From Acidobacteriota bacterium (GTDB taxonomy: Bacteria > Actinomycetota > Acidimicrobiia > Spongiisociales > ZC4RG35), in assembly GCA_022573225.1 (NCBI GenBank), contig JACZUI010000004.1, positions 28,579 to 92,578 of the forward strand: a DNA stretch of 64,000 bases. Reading direction: 5' to 3'. The first letter of the stretch is position 1; each line of letters begins with the position of its first letter. Under the pieces are notes generated by a model, which was given only the letters and a program-made list of their open reading frames with translations, did no database searches and was not told the origin of the DNA. The translations under genes and the position numbers were made by a program. Below, piece after piece: positions 28,480 through 38,678 of this stretch.

Positions 28480-29817
28480 TCAGTCGGTGACGCCGATAGA
28501 GATGTGGCCGCATTCGGAGCAGATGTTCCGAACGATGCCGATGCCGCCCGGCGCTTGGACGAAGTCGTGCTCGTGCGGCGTCCGACTGCGAACAAACGCG
28601 GCACGAACCGCCCCGAAGAGGCCTGACTTCTCCGAAGCAGATCCGACGAGAACCTGATCTCGCTCGGAATCATCCGGTTGAATCGGCTCCACCGGCTCGA
28701 GCTTGGCCGGCTCCGGCTCGGGTCTGGGTGAATGGTCGAATTCGCCGAGATCGACAATCAGATCGCGAACGTCGTCGTCGCTGTCAGATGCCACCGAGGT
28801 TCCGATCAACTCCTTGACGACAGGAGCAGCCTCCTCAACTGCAGCCGCCGGTTCGAGGATCTCGCCGTCCTCCTCCGGCTCCGGCTCGACCACCACAACA
28901 GGTTCGGGCTCGGGTTCCGGTTCAGCCTCCGGCTCGGGTTCCGGTTCAGCCTCCGGCTCGGGCTCGGGTTCGGGTTCAGGCTCCGGCTCGGCCACCACAA
29001 CAGGCTCCGGCTCGGGTTCCGGTTCGGGCTCCGGCTCCGGCTCGGGTTCGGGTTCGGGTTCGGCCGCCACAACGGGCTCCGGCTCGGCCACCACAACCGG
29101 CTCCGGTTCCGGTTCGGGTTCGGGCTCGGCCACCACAACAGGCTCCGGTTCGGGTTCGGGTTCGGGTTCGGGCTCGGCCACCACAACAGGCTCCGGCTCC
29201 GGTTCGGGTTCGGGCTTCGGCCGGGCAAACACACCTGGCCCGGGAACCAGTGGGAGCTGCCTGGTGACCTCCTCGATCACCTCTTCTCGATCCTCGACCT
29301 CGGAGATAGCTTCGGCCTGGTCGGCGGGCAATGCCTCGATAACGGCGACTGCCTCGGTCACGTCCTCTTCACTCGGAACCGTCTCGGCCACCCTTGGCTC
29401 GAGTAGGTCCACGCTGGGTTGAGTGACGATCCCAGCAGACTTCTCGAGATTCTCCACCATCGCCTCCCGCAACTCGCCGATGCGTGAGGGCAAGGTATCC
29501 CTTCGGGATCGTTTTACTGCGATGACCCGCCGCGGAAGCGTCATGGCCTTGTATCGAGCCCACACCTCGGCCATGTGCTCGACTCCCCCGTAGGCGAAAT
29601 CGGTGGGCTCATCGGCGACAAAAGTGATCTCGTCGTCCCCGAGCTTCACCGAGAAGGCATTCGAAACGAGTCGGGAAGCTTGCACGTCGAACAGAGACCA
29701 ACGCCCGAGCGACTCCCCGTCCAATATCACCTCAGCCTGGTCATCTTCGACCAGGAAGGTGACGGGGATACCCGGGTGATCTAGGTCAGGAACTCTTATT
29801 TGACCGGCGAAATTCAC
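28480..29817 (-). CDS. Uncharacterised protein: N-terminal globular domain, long (EP)n/VVVAEPEP linker, C-terminal HxH..CxxCxH zinc-ribbon-like tail
   Basis: Continuous ORF; linker dominated by EP dipeptides; C-term [33 protein letters not shown]. Confidence 0.8.
   Translation of the reverse strand: MNFAGQIRVPDLDHPGIPVTFLVEDDQAEVILDGESLGRWSLFDVQASRLVSNAFSVKLGDDEITFVADEPTDFAYGGVEHMAEVWARYKAMTLPRRVIAVKRSRRDTLPSRIGELREAMVENLEKSAGIVTQPSVDLLEPRVAETVPSEEDVTEAVAVIEALPADQAEAISEVEDREEVIEEVTRQLPLVPGPGVFARPKPEPEPEPEPVVVAEPEPEPEPEPEPVVVAEPEPEPEPEPVVVAEPEPVVAAEPEPEPEPEPEPEPEPEPEPVVVAEPEPEPEPEPEPEAEPEPEPEAEPEPEPEPVVVVEPEPEEDGEILEPAAAVEEAAPVVKELIGTSVASDSDDDVRDLIVDLGEFDHSPRPEPEPAKLEPVEPIQPDDSERDQVLVGSASEKSGLFGAVRAAFVRSRTPHEHDFVQAPGGIGIVRNICSECGHISIGVTD
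28876..29222. repeat. Hexanucleotide-type low-complexity repeat encoding the EP-rich linker
   Basis: Repeated (ggctcc/ggttcg/ggctcg)n interrupted by ggccaccacaac modules (= VVVAEP). Confidence 0.95.
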
Positions 29818-29911
29818 CTGATCACCGCTTCTTCTCTATCTCCGCGCGAGTCACGATTCTATCCGGACCCGACTCACGATCCCACCCAATGCCCGTTTGT
29901 CAAGGGAGGGC

Positions 29912-32737
29912 TCACGAATACGCGTCCAGAGGTGGGCAGGCACAGATCAGATTCCTATCGCCTCCGACACCGTCAATGCGACTCACCGGCGGCCAGTACT
30001 TGTCCAAACCGAGATGATTCGCCGGGAAGGCAGCCACATCGCGAGAGTAGGGATGGGCCCAATCATCGGTGGCTACATCCGCCGCCGGATGGGGGGCGTT
30101 TACCAGGGGGTTGTCCCCCCGAGGCCACTCGCCTATCTCGATCTTCTCCGCCTCTGCCCTGATAGCAATCATTGCTTCACAGAAGCGATCCAGTTCAGAG
30201 AGACTCTCCGATTCGGTGGGCTCGATCATCAGAGTGCCCGCTACAGGGAAGGCGAGAGTCGGAGCGTGGAACCCGTAATCGGCCAAGCGTTTGGCGACGT
30301 CCTCCGCGGTCACACCCGAAGCCTTGGTCATGGGTCGGAGATCGACGATGCACTCATGGGCAACGCGGCCTCCCAGGCCCGTATAGAGGACCGGGAAGTA
30401 CGGGTCGAGCCGTCGGGCGACATAATTCGCCGAGAGAATGGCAACCCTGGTGGCATCTCTCAGACCGTCGGCTCCCATCAAGAGCAGATAGGCGTAGGGG
30501 ACGGCGAGGATGCCGGCCGAGCCAAACGGGGCTCCTGAGATGGGGCCGATCCCCGTTTCTGGGCCTGCCCCATCATCCAAGGGGTGGTTCGGAAGGAAAG
30601 GTGCGAGATGGGCCTTCACGCCGACCGGCCCGACACCAGGGCCGCCGCCTCCATGGGGGATGGTGAACGTCTTGTGCAGATTGAGATGCCCAACATCCGC
30701 GCCGATCTCCGCGGGGCGGGCAAGACCGATTAGGGCATTGAGATTCGCTCCATCGAAATAGACCTGGCCACCCATGTCATGGACGATCGCCGCGAGTTCC
30801 CGGATCCCTTCCTCAAAGACGCCATGGGTGGAGGGATACGTGACCATCACCGCAGCCAGGAAATCGGCATTTGCTTCGGCCTTGGCGCGGAGATCGTCAA
30901 GGTCCACATTGCCGTCATCGTCTGTCGCGATCACGACAATTCGCATACCCGCCATGACCGCGGACGCCGCGTTTGTACCGTGAGCCGAAGACGGAATGAG
31001 ACAGACATCACGGCCCTCGTCGCCACGAGCGTTGTAATACGCACGGATCGCCAGCAGTCCTGCCAGCTCCCCCTGGGAGCCGGCGTTGGGCTGGAGAGAC
31101 ACCGCGTCATAGCCGGTAGCTGCACACAGTGCCTCAGCCAGGTCAGAAATCATCTCCCGATAGCCTGCAGCTTGCTCGATCGGCGCGTAGGGGTGGATCG
31201 ATGCGAAACCGGGCCAGGTGATCGGAATCATTTCCGTCGTCGCATTGAGCTTCATCGTGCATGACCCCAGAGGAATCATCGATCGGTCGAGGGCGAGATC
31301 CCTGTCGGCGAGACGTCTCAGATATCTGAGCATTTCGTGTTCTGAGCGGTGATCGCTGAAGACCGGGTGGGTCATGAATTCGCTTCGGCGCTGCTGGGCC
31401 TTCGGAATCCCGGCGGGGCCCTGGGATGACAGAGTGTCGATCCCGAACCCCGTCAGAGCGGCGAGAACCACCGACTCGTCAGTGGTCTCGTCCAGGGCGA
31501 TCCGAACGTGATCATCATCAACCCACCCGAGGTTGACCCCGACCCCCAGTGCGTTGGCAATGACCTGCCTGGCATTGTTGGGGGCCTCGACCGTCAAGGT
31601 GTCAAACCAGGTGTCCTCGACCAGGGTGTGCCCGTGGGCTTGCAGCGTTGCGGCGAGCCGGGAAGTCAGGTCGTGAACTTCGGATGCTATTGCCCGTATC
31701 CCGTCGGGCCCATGCCAGCACGCATATAGACCGGCCATTACGGCGAGCAGAACCTGTGCCGTACATACGTTGGAGGTGGCCTTCTCACGACGGATATGTT
31801 GTTCCCGGGTTTGGAGTGCCAGCCGGTAGGCGAGACGCCCGCCGGCATCCTTTGTCGCTCCAACCAAGCGTCCCGGCAATGCTCGCACCATCGATTCCCT
31901 GGTGACGATGAATCCGGCGTGCGGCCCGCCGTATCCAAGTGGCACACCGAATCGCTGGGACGACCCAACCGCGATATCGGCTCCCCACTCGCCTGGAGGC
32001 ATCAAAAGCGAAAGGGCCAGGAGGTCGGTTGCGACCGCGACCACGCCTTCGCTCTCGTGAATCTGGTCGACGAGTTCCGAGTAGTCGTTGATCCCGCCCG
32101 ACGCACCCGGGTATTGGAGAAGAATCCCAAAGGCCTCCTCGGGTTCAACGCCCTCTGAAACCATCCGAATCTCGATACCTGCCGCCGCTGCCCTGGTGCC
32201 CACTACCGCGATCGTCGGAATATGGCACTCGTCGTCGACGTAGAAGACGTTGCGATCTCCCTTAGCCAGTCGCCGGCACATGGCCATCGCCTCGGCGGCA
32301 GCTGTTGGCTCATCGAGAAGAGAGGAGTTCGCCACTTGCAGTCCGGTGAGGTCCGAAACCATGGTCTGGAAGTTGAGCAACGCTTCGAGCCGCCCCTGCG
32401 ATATCTCGGGCTGGTATGGCGTGTACGACGTGTACCAGGCTGGATTCTCCAGAACGTTTCGCTGGATCACCGGTGGGGTGATGGTGTCGTAGTACCCAAG
32501 TCCGATCAGGCTGGTGACCACCTCGTTGCGATCGGCATAAGCCCTCAACCGCTCGATTACCTCACTCTCGGACAGGGCATCGGGCAGATCGAGGGAAGTG
32601 TTGAAGATCGCCTCGGGGATTATGTCGTCAATCAGCTCGTCGAGCGACGCTGCGCCGACGGTAGTGAGCATCTTCTCGATCTGATCAGGACGCGGACCAA
32701 TATGTCGATCCGCAAAGCGTTCGTTCGGGTTGGGCAT
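29912..32737 (-). CDS. gcvP: Glycine dehydrogenase (decarboxylating), full-length P-protein
   Basis: [68 protein letters not shown]. Confidence 0.97.
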   Translation of the reverse strand: MPNPNERFADRHIGPRPDQIEKMLTTVGAASLDELIDDIIPEAIFNTSLDLPDALSESEVIERLRAYADRNEVVTSLIGLGYYDTITPPVIQRNVLENPAWYTSYTPYQPEISQGRLEALLNFQTMVSDLTGLQVANSSLLDEPTAAAEAMAMCRRLAKGDRNVFYVDDECHIPTIAVVGTRAAAAGIEIRMVSEGVEPEEAFGILLQYPGASGGINDYSELVDQIHESEGVVAVATDLLALSLLMPPGEWGADIAVGSSQRFGVPLGYGGPHAGFIVTRESMVRALPGRLVGATKDAGGRLAYRLALQTREQHIRREKATSNVCTAQVLLAVMAGLYACWHGPDGIRAIASEVHDLTSRLAATLQAHGHTLVEDTWFDTLTVEAPNNARQVIANALGVGVNLGWVDDDHVRIALDETTDESVVLAALTGFGIDTLSSQGPAGIPKAQQRRSEFMTHPVFSDHRSEHEMLRYLRRLADRDLALDRSMIPLGSCTMKLNATTEMIPITWPGFASIHPYAPIEQAAGYREMISDLAEALCAATGYDAVSLQPNAGSQGELAGLLAIRAYYNARGDEGRDVCLIPSSAHGTNAASAVMAGMRIVVIATDDDGNVDLDDLRAKAEANADFLAAVMVTYPSTHGVFEEGIRELAAIVHDMGGQVYFDGANLNALIGLARPAEIGADVGHLNLHKTFTIPHGGGGPGVGPVGVKAHLAPFLPNHPLDDGAGPETGIGPISGAPFGSAGILAVPYAYLLLMGADGLRDATRVAILSANYVARRLDPYFPVLYTGLGGRVAHECIVDLRPMTKASGVTAEDVAKRLADYGFHAPTLAFPVAGTLMIEPTESESLSELDRFCEAMIAIRAEAEKIEIGEWPRGDNPLVNAPHPAADVATDDWAHPYSRDVAAFPANHLGLDKYWPPVSRIDGVGGDRNLICACPPLDAYS

Positions 32738-32795
32738 CGTCTCCTCGCTGGCCGCGTGCCCTCCCAGCTGTTGTCTCCTTCAGCTTCGCCTCGAT

Positions 32796-32872
32796 CGAGT
32801 GGTCCAAGTGCCTGAGAGTTTCCGGGAGGTGTTGCCCCTTCGGCGTCCCGTTGAACGGGACTCTCCCACTCG
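32796..32872 (-). ncRNA. Glycine riboswitch, single aptamer
   Basis: Minus strand: CGAGTGG-GAGAGTCCCGTTCAACGGGACGCCGAAGGGGCAACACCTCCCGGAAACTCTCAGGCACTTGGA-CCACTCG; 7-bp P1; conserved GCCGAAGG-GCAA...CCCGGAAACTCTCAGGCA...GGAC; upstream of gcvP. Confidence 0.93.
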
Positions 32873-32925
32873 GCGTTGTCGGCTGACAATCATGTTACGG
32901 CCCCTCGGATATATCGTCGAAAGTC

Positions 32926-33057
32926 GATGTCTGGGAAGATGTCTGGGAAGATGTCTGGGAAGATGTCTGGGAAGATGTCTGGGAAGATGTCTGGGAAGAC
33001 ACCTCGGAAGACACCTCGGAAGATTCCTCAGAAGATGTCTAGGAGGATGTCTGAGAA
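32926..33057. repeat. 12-bp tandem minisatellite, 11 units
   Basis: GATGTCTGGGAA x6, GACACCTCGGAA x2, GATTCCTCAGAA, GATGTCTAGGAG, GATGTCTGAGAA. Confidence 0.97.
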
Positions 33058-33088
33058 AACGTGTTGCTTCGCTCCTGGGACTCCGAGA

Positions 33089-34171
33089 TCAGACGTTGAA
33101 CCGGAATTCGACAACATCGTCTGGCCTCATGACGTAGGCCTTGCCCTCGGTCCGCACCAGGCCCTTGCTTCGGGCCATGACCCAGGATCCGACGTCGAGC
33201 AACACCGGATAGTCGACTACTTCCGCTGCGATGAATCCACGCTCGAAGTCAGTGTGGATCACACCCGCTGCCTGAAGGGCGGTCGCGCTGGAGGAAATCG
33301 TCCAGGCACGCGCCTCCTTCTCTGTGACCGTGAGGAAGCTCTGAAGACCCAATGTTCGATACGCCGCTCTGATCACTGAATGGAGACCCGGCTCGTGTTG
33401 GCCAATTGCCTCCAGTAGCTCGGCACGCTCGGCGCCGTCGAGTCCGACAAGCTCAGACTCGATCTGGGCATCCAGGAAGATCGCTTCGGCAGGAGCAACC
33501 AACGATGCCAGCCGCGCCCTCGAGCCGGGGTCGGCGAGCGTCTCCTCGCCGCAGTTGAAAACGTAGATAACCGGCTTTGCCGTGAGCAGGTGGAGGTCGG
33601 CGAACTCGGGCTCACGGGTCATCATCGGAACCGAGCCGCTGATCATCTCGCCGCCTGCCACCAACTCCCGTAGTTGGCCGATCAGTTTGACCTTGCCCTG
33701 GAGAGAGCCGTCAACCTTTGCTTCCTTCTCCAGCTTCGGAAGCCTCTTGTCGATCGTCTGGAGGTCGGCAATGGCCAGTTCGGTCTCGATCGTGCTGATA
33801 TCCGAGGCCGGGTCCATCCGATCATCGACATGCGCCACCTCCGGTGAGTCGAAGGCACGGACGACATGGCAAATAGCGTTCACGTTGCGGATATTGGCGA
33901 GAAATCGGTTGCCCAGCCCTTCACCTTCGCTTGCCCCCTTCACCAGTCCGGCAATATCGACGAACGTGACGGTGGCAGGGACCACTTTCTTGGAGGCAAA
34001 CAGGTCACCAAGTCGTTCGACTCGAGGATCTGGAATGGGAACGACACCCGTATTGGGTTCGATCGTCGCGAACGGATAGTTGGCGGCGAGAACGCCCGCT
34101 TCAGTGAGGGCGTTGAAAAGGGTCGACTTTCCTACGTTGGGAAGCCCGACGATGCCGATCTCGAGACTCAT
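33089..34171 (-). CDS. ychF: Redox-regulated GTPase/ATPase YchF
   Basis: IGIVGLPNVGKSTLFNALTEAGVLAANYPFATIEPN; FVDIAGLVKGASEGEGLGNRFLANIRN; TSF-type C-terminal TGS region. Confidence 0.95.
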   Translation of the reverse strand: MSLEIGIVGLPNVGKSTLFNALTEAGVLAANYPFATIEPNTGVVPIPDPRVERLGDLFASKKVVPATVTFVDIAGLVKGASEGEGLGNRFLANIRNVNAICHVVRAFDSPEVAHVDDRMDPASDISTIETELAIADLQTIDKRLPKLEKEAKVDGSLQGKVKLIGQLRELVAGGEMISGSVPMMTREPEFADLHLLTAKPVIYVFNCGEETLADPGSRARLASLVAPAEAIFLDAQIESELVGLDGAERAELLEAIGQHEPGLHSVIRAAYRTLGLQSFLTVTEKEARAWTISSSATALQAAGVIHTDFERGFIAAEVVDYPVLLDVGSWVMARSKGLVRTEGKAYVMRPDDVVEFRFNV

Positions 34172-34260
34172 CGCCGCGAAGATTAGAAACCGCCCGCCTC
34201 TACCCGGCTACCACGGAGATGCGCCACTGGTGCAGCGCGATGTTGCACTAGCGTGCCGCC

Positions 34261-35259
34261 ATGCGGAGAATTGCTGTGATCGGAGCAGGGTCGTGGGGCA
34301 CCACGGCAGCCGCACTGGCCGCTCGGTCCACCTCAACGGTCATTTGGGCGCGAAGACGCGAACTGGCCGACGCCATCAACAGTCGTCATGAGAACCCCGA
34401 CTACCTCCCCGGTTTTCGGCTTCCCTCCGAGCTGCGAGCGACGGACGACATCGGCGAGTGCGTTGGAGGCGCCGACGCCGTGGTGATGGCCGTTCCCTCT
34501 CACGGCTTTCGTGAGGTTCTGGGAAAACTCGCCCACCGGATCGCCGATCACATTCCGGTGATCTCGCTCACCAAGGGGATCGAACAGGGTTCGTTGGCGA
34601 CGATGACTCAGATAATCGCTGAGGAGTGTCCAGGAGTCCGTCCATCGCTCATCGGTGTTCTCACCGGCCCCAACCTCGCCTCCGAGATAGTCGACGGCCA
34701 ACCCACGGCAGCAGTTGTGGCCCTCGGCGACAAAGAAGCGGCCCGTCAGATTCAGGGTGTGTTCATGGGCCCGAGCTTCCGGGTGTATACCAACGACGAT
34801 GTTGTGGGCTGTGAGCTGGGTGGCGCCCTGAAGAACGTTATGGCCGTCGCCGCGGGGATGTCGGATGGGCTGGGGTTCGGAGATAACACCCGAGCGGCCC
34901 TGGTCACGAGGGCACTTGCTGAGCTCACCAGGCTCGGCGTTGCCATGGGCGGACGTCCTTCGACATTCGCCGGCCTGGCGGGCATGGGTGACCTGATCGC
35001 GACGACGTCATCGGCCAAGAGCCGAAATCATCGGGTCGGGTTCGGCCTTGCCCAGGGAAAGACTCTGGACGTCGTCATCCACGAGATGAACATGGTTGCC
35101 GAAGGCGTGAAAACAACACAGGCGGTGTTGGACCTTGCAGCTCGCCACGAGATCGAGATGCCGATCGCGCACCATGTCGGCATGGTGCTCTACGACGGAA
35201 TGCACCCACGAGACGCGGTTCTCGAGCTGATGACCCGGGACGCACGAGCCGAGATTTGA
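34261..35259 (+). CDS. gpsA: NAD(P)-dependent glycerol-3-phosphate dehydrogenase
   Basis: IAVIGAGSWGTTAAALAA; LTGPNLASEI; GGALKNVMAVAAGMSDGLGFGDNTRAALVTRALAE. Confidence 0.93.
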   Translation: MRRIAVIGAGSWGTTAAALAARSTSTVIWARRRELADAINSRHENPDYLPGFRLPSELRATDDIGECVGGADAVVMAVPSHGFREVLGKLAHRIADHIPVISLTKGIEQGSLATMTQIIAEECPGVRPSLIGVLTGPNLASEIVDGQPTAAVVALGDKEAARQIQGVFMGPSFRVYTNDDVVGCELGGALKNVMAVAAGMSDGLGFGDNTRAALVTRALAELTRLGVAMGGRPSTFAGLAGMGDLIATTSSAKSRNHRVGFGLAQGKTLDVVIHEMNMVAEGVKTTQAVLDLAARHEIEMPIAHHVGMVLYDGMHPRDAVLELMTRDARAEI

Positions 35260-35348
35260 CCGAAAGGCGGATTATCCGGTCGTGGCCTTGGGTTGTCGCC
35301 ATGTCTGCTGCAACCGATTACCGACACACGGTGTTCTATGAGTGACCG

Positions 35349-36254
35349 ATGACTGCCAATCGACTTCTGACAACAACGCACGGCACAAACCGGAGCGCCT
35401 TCTCGGCTACCGACTGGACACTGTTCCTATCGGTGAGCGTGATCTGGGGCGCATCATTTCTCTTCATGGCCATCGGCCTCGACGCCTTCCACCCGGGATT
35501 GGTGACCTGGATGCGGGTGGGATTCGGCACGCTGTTCTTGTGGGCGCTCCCGGGTTCTCGGAAAATCTCGATCCCCGCCGTTGATCGACCCCGAGTCAGA
35601 TTCCTCGGCCTGATCTGGATCGCGGTGCCCCTGACCATATTTCCCATCGCCCAGCAATGGGTCGCCTCGTCTGTGGCCGGGATGCTCAACGGCACGGTGC
35701 CCATTTTCACGGCCATCATCGCGTCGGTTCTGCTGCGCCATCTCCCTGGAAGACTCCAGATGGCAGGCCTGGCGATTGGCTTCACGGGCATGATCGCGAT
35801 CGCCATTCCATCATCCAGCGGGGGAACGACCGTGGCCTTGGGCGTCCTTCTGATCCTGGTGGCGACTGTCTGCTACGGATTCGCCACCAACATCGTCGCG
35901 CCCCTCCAGCACAGCTATGGCTCGATCCCGGTGATGGCCCGAGTCCAGTGGTTCGCGCTGCTTCTGGTCACGCCCTACGGCCTGTACGGCCTCACCCAAT
36001 CGGAGTTCGCCTGGCCGTCGCTGGTGGCCACCCTCGCCGTGGGCGTGCTCGGCACGGGACTTGCCTTCTTGATGATGGGAACCCTGGTGGGCCGGGTCGG
36101 ACCGACCCGATCTGCTTTCGTCACCTATCTGATCCCGGTGATAGCACTGGTCCTCGGTGTCGTGTTCCGCGACGAGGTCGTAGCTTCCCTGGCCCTTGCG
36201 GGGGTTGGCCTGGTGATCGCCGGAGCGTTCCTGGCATCGAGGCGAGAGACCTGA
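35349..36254 (+). CDS. EamA/DMT family transporter
   Basis: About 10 TM; SVIWGASFLFMAIGL; AGMLNGTVPIFTAIIASVLL. Confidence 0.85.
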   Translation: MTANRLLTTTHGTNRSAFSATDWTLFLSVSVIWGASFLFMAIGLDAFHPGLVTWMRVGFGTLFLWALPGSRKISIPAVDRPRVRFLGLIWIAVPLTIFPIAQQWVASSVAGMLNGTVPIFTAIIASVLLRHLPGRLQMAGLAIGFTGMIAIAIPSSSGGTTVALGVLLILVATVCYGFATNIVAPLQHSYGSIPVMARVQWFALLLVTPYGLYGLTQSEFAWPSLVATLAVGVLGTGLAFLMMGTLVGRVGPTRSAFVTYLIPVIALVLGVVFRDEVVASLALAGVGLVIAGAFLASRRET

Positions 36255-36288
36255 TTCCCTCCAGTGCAAGTACGTTGGGGGCACCTCA

Positions 36289-36306
36289 AGCTGCCAAAAT
36301 GCAGCT
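36289..36306 (+). terminator. Perfect 6-bp hairpin AGCTGC-CAAAAT-GCAGCT, possible terminator
   Basis: Intergenic hairpin 35 bp after the EamA stop; no U-tract. Confidence 0.3.
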
Positions 36307-36348
36307 CCTCGACCGAGAAGAGGCACGTTTGGACCGGAGCCAGCCGGC

Positions 36349-36744
36349 TTGACGCTGAATGAGTCAAGGCTGCGTGTCGGACTGTCGCTCAGTACTCCGC
36401 CCCTGATGCTCGCCTTGGCGCTGATCGTGTGGACGGGCGGTGTCTCCGGATGGGTTGCCGGCGGTTTGGTCCTTGTGGCGCTGATCTCCGGATGGTTCGT
36501 GCTTTTCGACTTTGCCACTTCGATCATCCTCGACACCGACGGGATCATTCGACGATGTATTGCCAGAAATCACGTCATCGAGTGGGCCGCAATCGACCGA
36601 ATAATGAGGCGCCCCCGACACGGGCTGGTTCTCGTGACGGGCGACGGAGAACATCACATCCTCATCGACCGCAAGCTCGACGACTCCGAATTCGACTCGT
36701 TCGTCACCCGGGTCCGGGCTCAGGGAGTCGAAATCCAGGGTTGA
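36349..36744 (+). CDS. Small two-TM protein with PH-like domain
   Basis: Two hydrophobic helices then ATSIILDTDGIIRRCIARNHVIEWAAIDRIMRRPRHGLVLVT. Confidence 0.55.
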   Translation: MTLNESRLRVGLSLSTPPLMLALALIVWTGGVSGWVAGGLVLVALISGWFVLFDFATSIILDTDGIIRRCIARNHVIEWAAIDRIMRRPRHGLVLVTGDGEHHILIDRKLDDSEFDSFVTRVRAQGVEIQG

Positions 36745-36752
36745 CCCGGCTC

Positions 36753-36783
36753 TTGACACGCATTGCACGGACTTGGGCATAAT
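36753..36783 (+). promoter_or_regulatory. Sigma-70-type promoter of ECF-like sigma gene
   Basis: TTGACA (36753-36758), 19-bp spacer, CATAAT (36778-36783). Confidence 0.5.
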
Positions 36784-36789
36784 CAGGAT

Positions 36790-37389
36790 GTGGTGGATCG
36801 ATCTGACGCCAAACTGCTGACCGCGTCGTCGGCAGGCTCTGGAGACGCGTACTCAGAGTTCTTTCGCAGGCATGTCGATGCGATCACCCGATATGCGGTT
36901 CGTCGATGCGCCAATCCGGAGGATGTCGCCGACCTCGTCGCGGAGTGCTTCCTGGTGGCCCTTCAGGCCGCCCATCGCTACATCCCCGAAACCGATACGG
37001 CTCTTCCCTGGCTGTTTGGCATCTCGAGGAGACTCCTGGCCAAACAGCGGCGCAAATACGTGGGCAACCGGCGCATCGAAGTCAAGGCCTCCAATGCCTT
37101 CCCGGTGTTCACCGCCGCCGAAGACAACGAGATCGCCTCTGCCATCGACGCCGCCAGGCAGGCGCCGGCGCTCGAGGCAGCCCTCAACGATCTCACATCT
37201 GCAGAGAGGGACGTGCTGGAATTGATCGCCTACGACGGGCTCAGCCCATCGGAGGCCGCTGCGGCGTTGGAAATCACCCCAAACGCAGCGCGACTCCGGC
37301 TTTCGCGGGCTCGTCGCGCCGTCAGATCACAGATTGCGCCAGCCCCGCTGGCGGGCAGAGCCGTGGAGGATGGCGAGTATGCATTCTGA
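36790..37389 (+). CDS. RNA polymerase sigma-70 factor, ECF-type
   Basis: YSEFFRRHVDAITRYAVRRCANPEDVADLVAECFLVALQAAHRY; LTSAERDVLELIAYDGLSPSEAAAALEITPNAARLRLSRARRA; GTG start. Confidence 0.88.
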   Translation: MVDRSDAKLLTASSAGSGDAYSEFFRRHVDAITRYAVRRCANPEDVADLVAECFLVALQAAHRYIPETDTALPWLFGISRRLLAKQRRKYVGNRRIEVKASNAFPVFTAAEDNEIASAIDAARQAPALEAALNDLTSAERDVLELIAYDGLSPSEAAAALEITPNAARLRLSRARRAVRSQIAPAPLAGRAVEDGEYAF

Positions 37390-37759
37390 GGCCCGTCGTC
37401 CCGCGGAGATAAACCTCGATCAGTTCGTAGACCGCCTCGACGCTCGACTCCGAGATGAGCTCGCGGCAACACGCCGCGCCACACTCCCGACGACCATCAA
37501 CCGGTGGCTGCGGGCCTTCAGAATCAGGGCCCTGGCCTTTGTCCAGGGTGGAGCAATGGCTGTCACCGCACTGGCGGTGATGGTGGCGGTCGGGGTGGCT
37601 CCTACGATCCGCTCAGCCGACGTCGCGGTCTCTGAGAGCCCGCTTTCGTCCCCGGTAGTCAAGGTCGACTCGCACCTCGCCGAGAAACTGGGTGCCACCG
37701 TCCTGGTGTCAGCCCAGGTCGACACCGTCGACTTGCAGGTTCGGGGCATAACCCCCTAG
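37379..37759 (+). CDS. Small single-TM protein co-translated with sigma factor (candidate anti-sigma)
   Basis: ATG overlaps sigma-factor 3' end by 11 bp; one TM (GGAMAVTALAVMVAVGVAP); no zf-HC2 motif. Confidence 0.55.
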   Translation: MHSEARRPAEINLDQFVDRLDARLRDELAATRRATLPTTINRWLRAFRIRALAFVQGGAMAVTALAVMVAVGVAPTIRSADVAVSESPLSSPVVKVDSHLAEKLGATVLVSAQVDTVDLQVRGITP

Positions 37760-37772
37760 AAATCCGCTGATC

Positions 37773-38678
37773 TCAGAGCACGGCCGCCGATCTCAGAGCC
37801 CTGATCGCCAGCTCTCGATCTCCCAGACGTCGTCTCAACTCCCGCTCCAGACCGCCGATTGGATAGAGGTTCTGCGGCGCCCGCGGGTCTTTGTGACGGG
37901 CGGAAGCAAACCGGGGAAGGGACGCCGTGACCAGGTGGGCAAGCCGTGAGGCATCGGCCACCGGCATGTCCGCTTTTACCTCGCAGCGAACCAGACCGCC
38001 AGCCGGGCCTGAACCATTGGACAATCGCAGATACCAGGAAAACCGACTCCACGACGTTGTAGTGAGGAATATTGGGGTTCGGGCGCCCACCGGGAGGGTG
38101 GCCAACGACGCCCGCAGCGCGTCCGGCAGGTATTGGACATGCTGAGTCTTGATGTAGCCGATGGCCCTGTCGACGTGCCGCCGATGGGACAAAGGCCCGT
38201 CGACCACAACCAGAGACGCTTCATCCTGGCCGCTCGCCACCTCGCCCTCGAGGTCTCCCATGCGTTCCTGGATTCCCAACCACAGCTCCTCCGGCGTCGA
38301 GCCGCGGGTGCTCATCACCTCGTAGACCCCCACGCTTGTCTCGATTGGAGCGGCATCGACTCCGGTGAAAATCCCGCGGCGTACCTCGGCGGCGACCACC
38401 TTTGCCCCACCGTTGCAACGGACGGCTCCGGCGGCGAAGGTGGCGGCCAGACCGAACCCGGGGAACTGCTCGCTTCGGTCGATCCAGAGGTTGGCATCGA
38501 CCCGCCTCACGCCATCGATGAACAGGATGTCCTCGGCCGGATCGCACTCGGGTGTCAGGGGGCGCCACGCTGCGACACTCAACTCGACGGAGGGATCAAC
38601 GTTCTCAGACGAATCGATCAGATCGGCTTCGGACGGCGACCCGTACTCCGGAGCCCAAGACTCGACGGTGAACTTCAC
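37773..38678 (-). CDS. NurA-like 5'-3' nuclease
   Basis: RNase H-like acidic motifs ILFIDGVRRVDA...SLVVVDGPLSHRR...GYIKTQHVQYLPD; C-term PQNLYPIGGLERELRRRLGD; ATGA overlap with sbcC; neighbourhood with Mre11/Rad50/HerA. Confidence 0.62.
   Translation of the reverse strand: MKFTVESWAPEYGSPSEADLIDSSENVDPSVELSVAAWRPLTPECDPAEDILFIDGVRRVDANLWIDRSEQFPGFGLAATFAAGAVRCNGGAKVVAAEVRRGIFTGVDAAPIETSVGVYEVMSTRGSTPEELWLGIQERMGDLEGEVASGQDEASLVVVDGPLSHRRHVDRAIGYIKTQHVQYLPDALRASLATLPVGARTPIFLTTTSWSRFSWYLRLSNGSGPAGGLVRCEVKADMPVADASRLAHLVTASLPRFASARHKDPRAPQNLYPIGGLERELRRRLGDRELAIRALRSAAVL

Noticed and set aside
28732-29406. Plus-strand LGFGFR/HHNRLR repeat ORF
   Set aside because: Same low-complexity antisense artefact.
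28703-29422. Plus-strand Gly-Ser-rich 239-aa ORF
   Set aside because: Antisense image of the EP-rich linker in 28480-29817; the minus frame has the coherent terminal domains.
32926-33057. CRISPR array
   Set aside because: Units are contiguous 12-mers without spacers and no cas genes are present.
32876-33379. Plus-strand ORF with (KMSG)n repeats
   Set aside because: Antisense to the glycine riboswitch and the ychF 3' end; the repeat peptide is a by-product of the 12-bp minisatellite, which is open in several frames.
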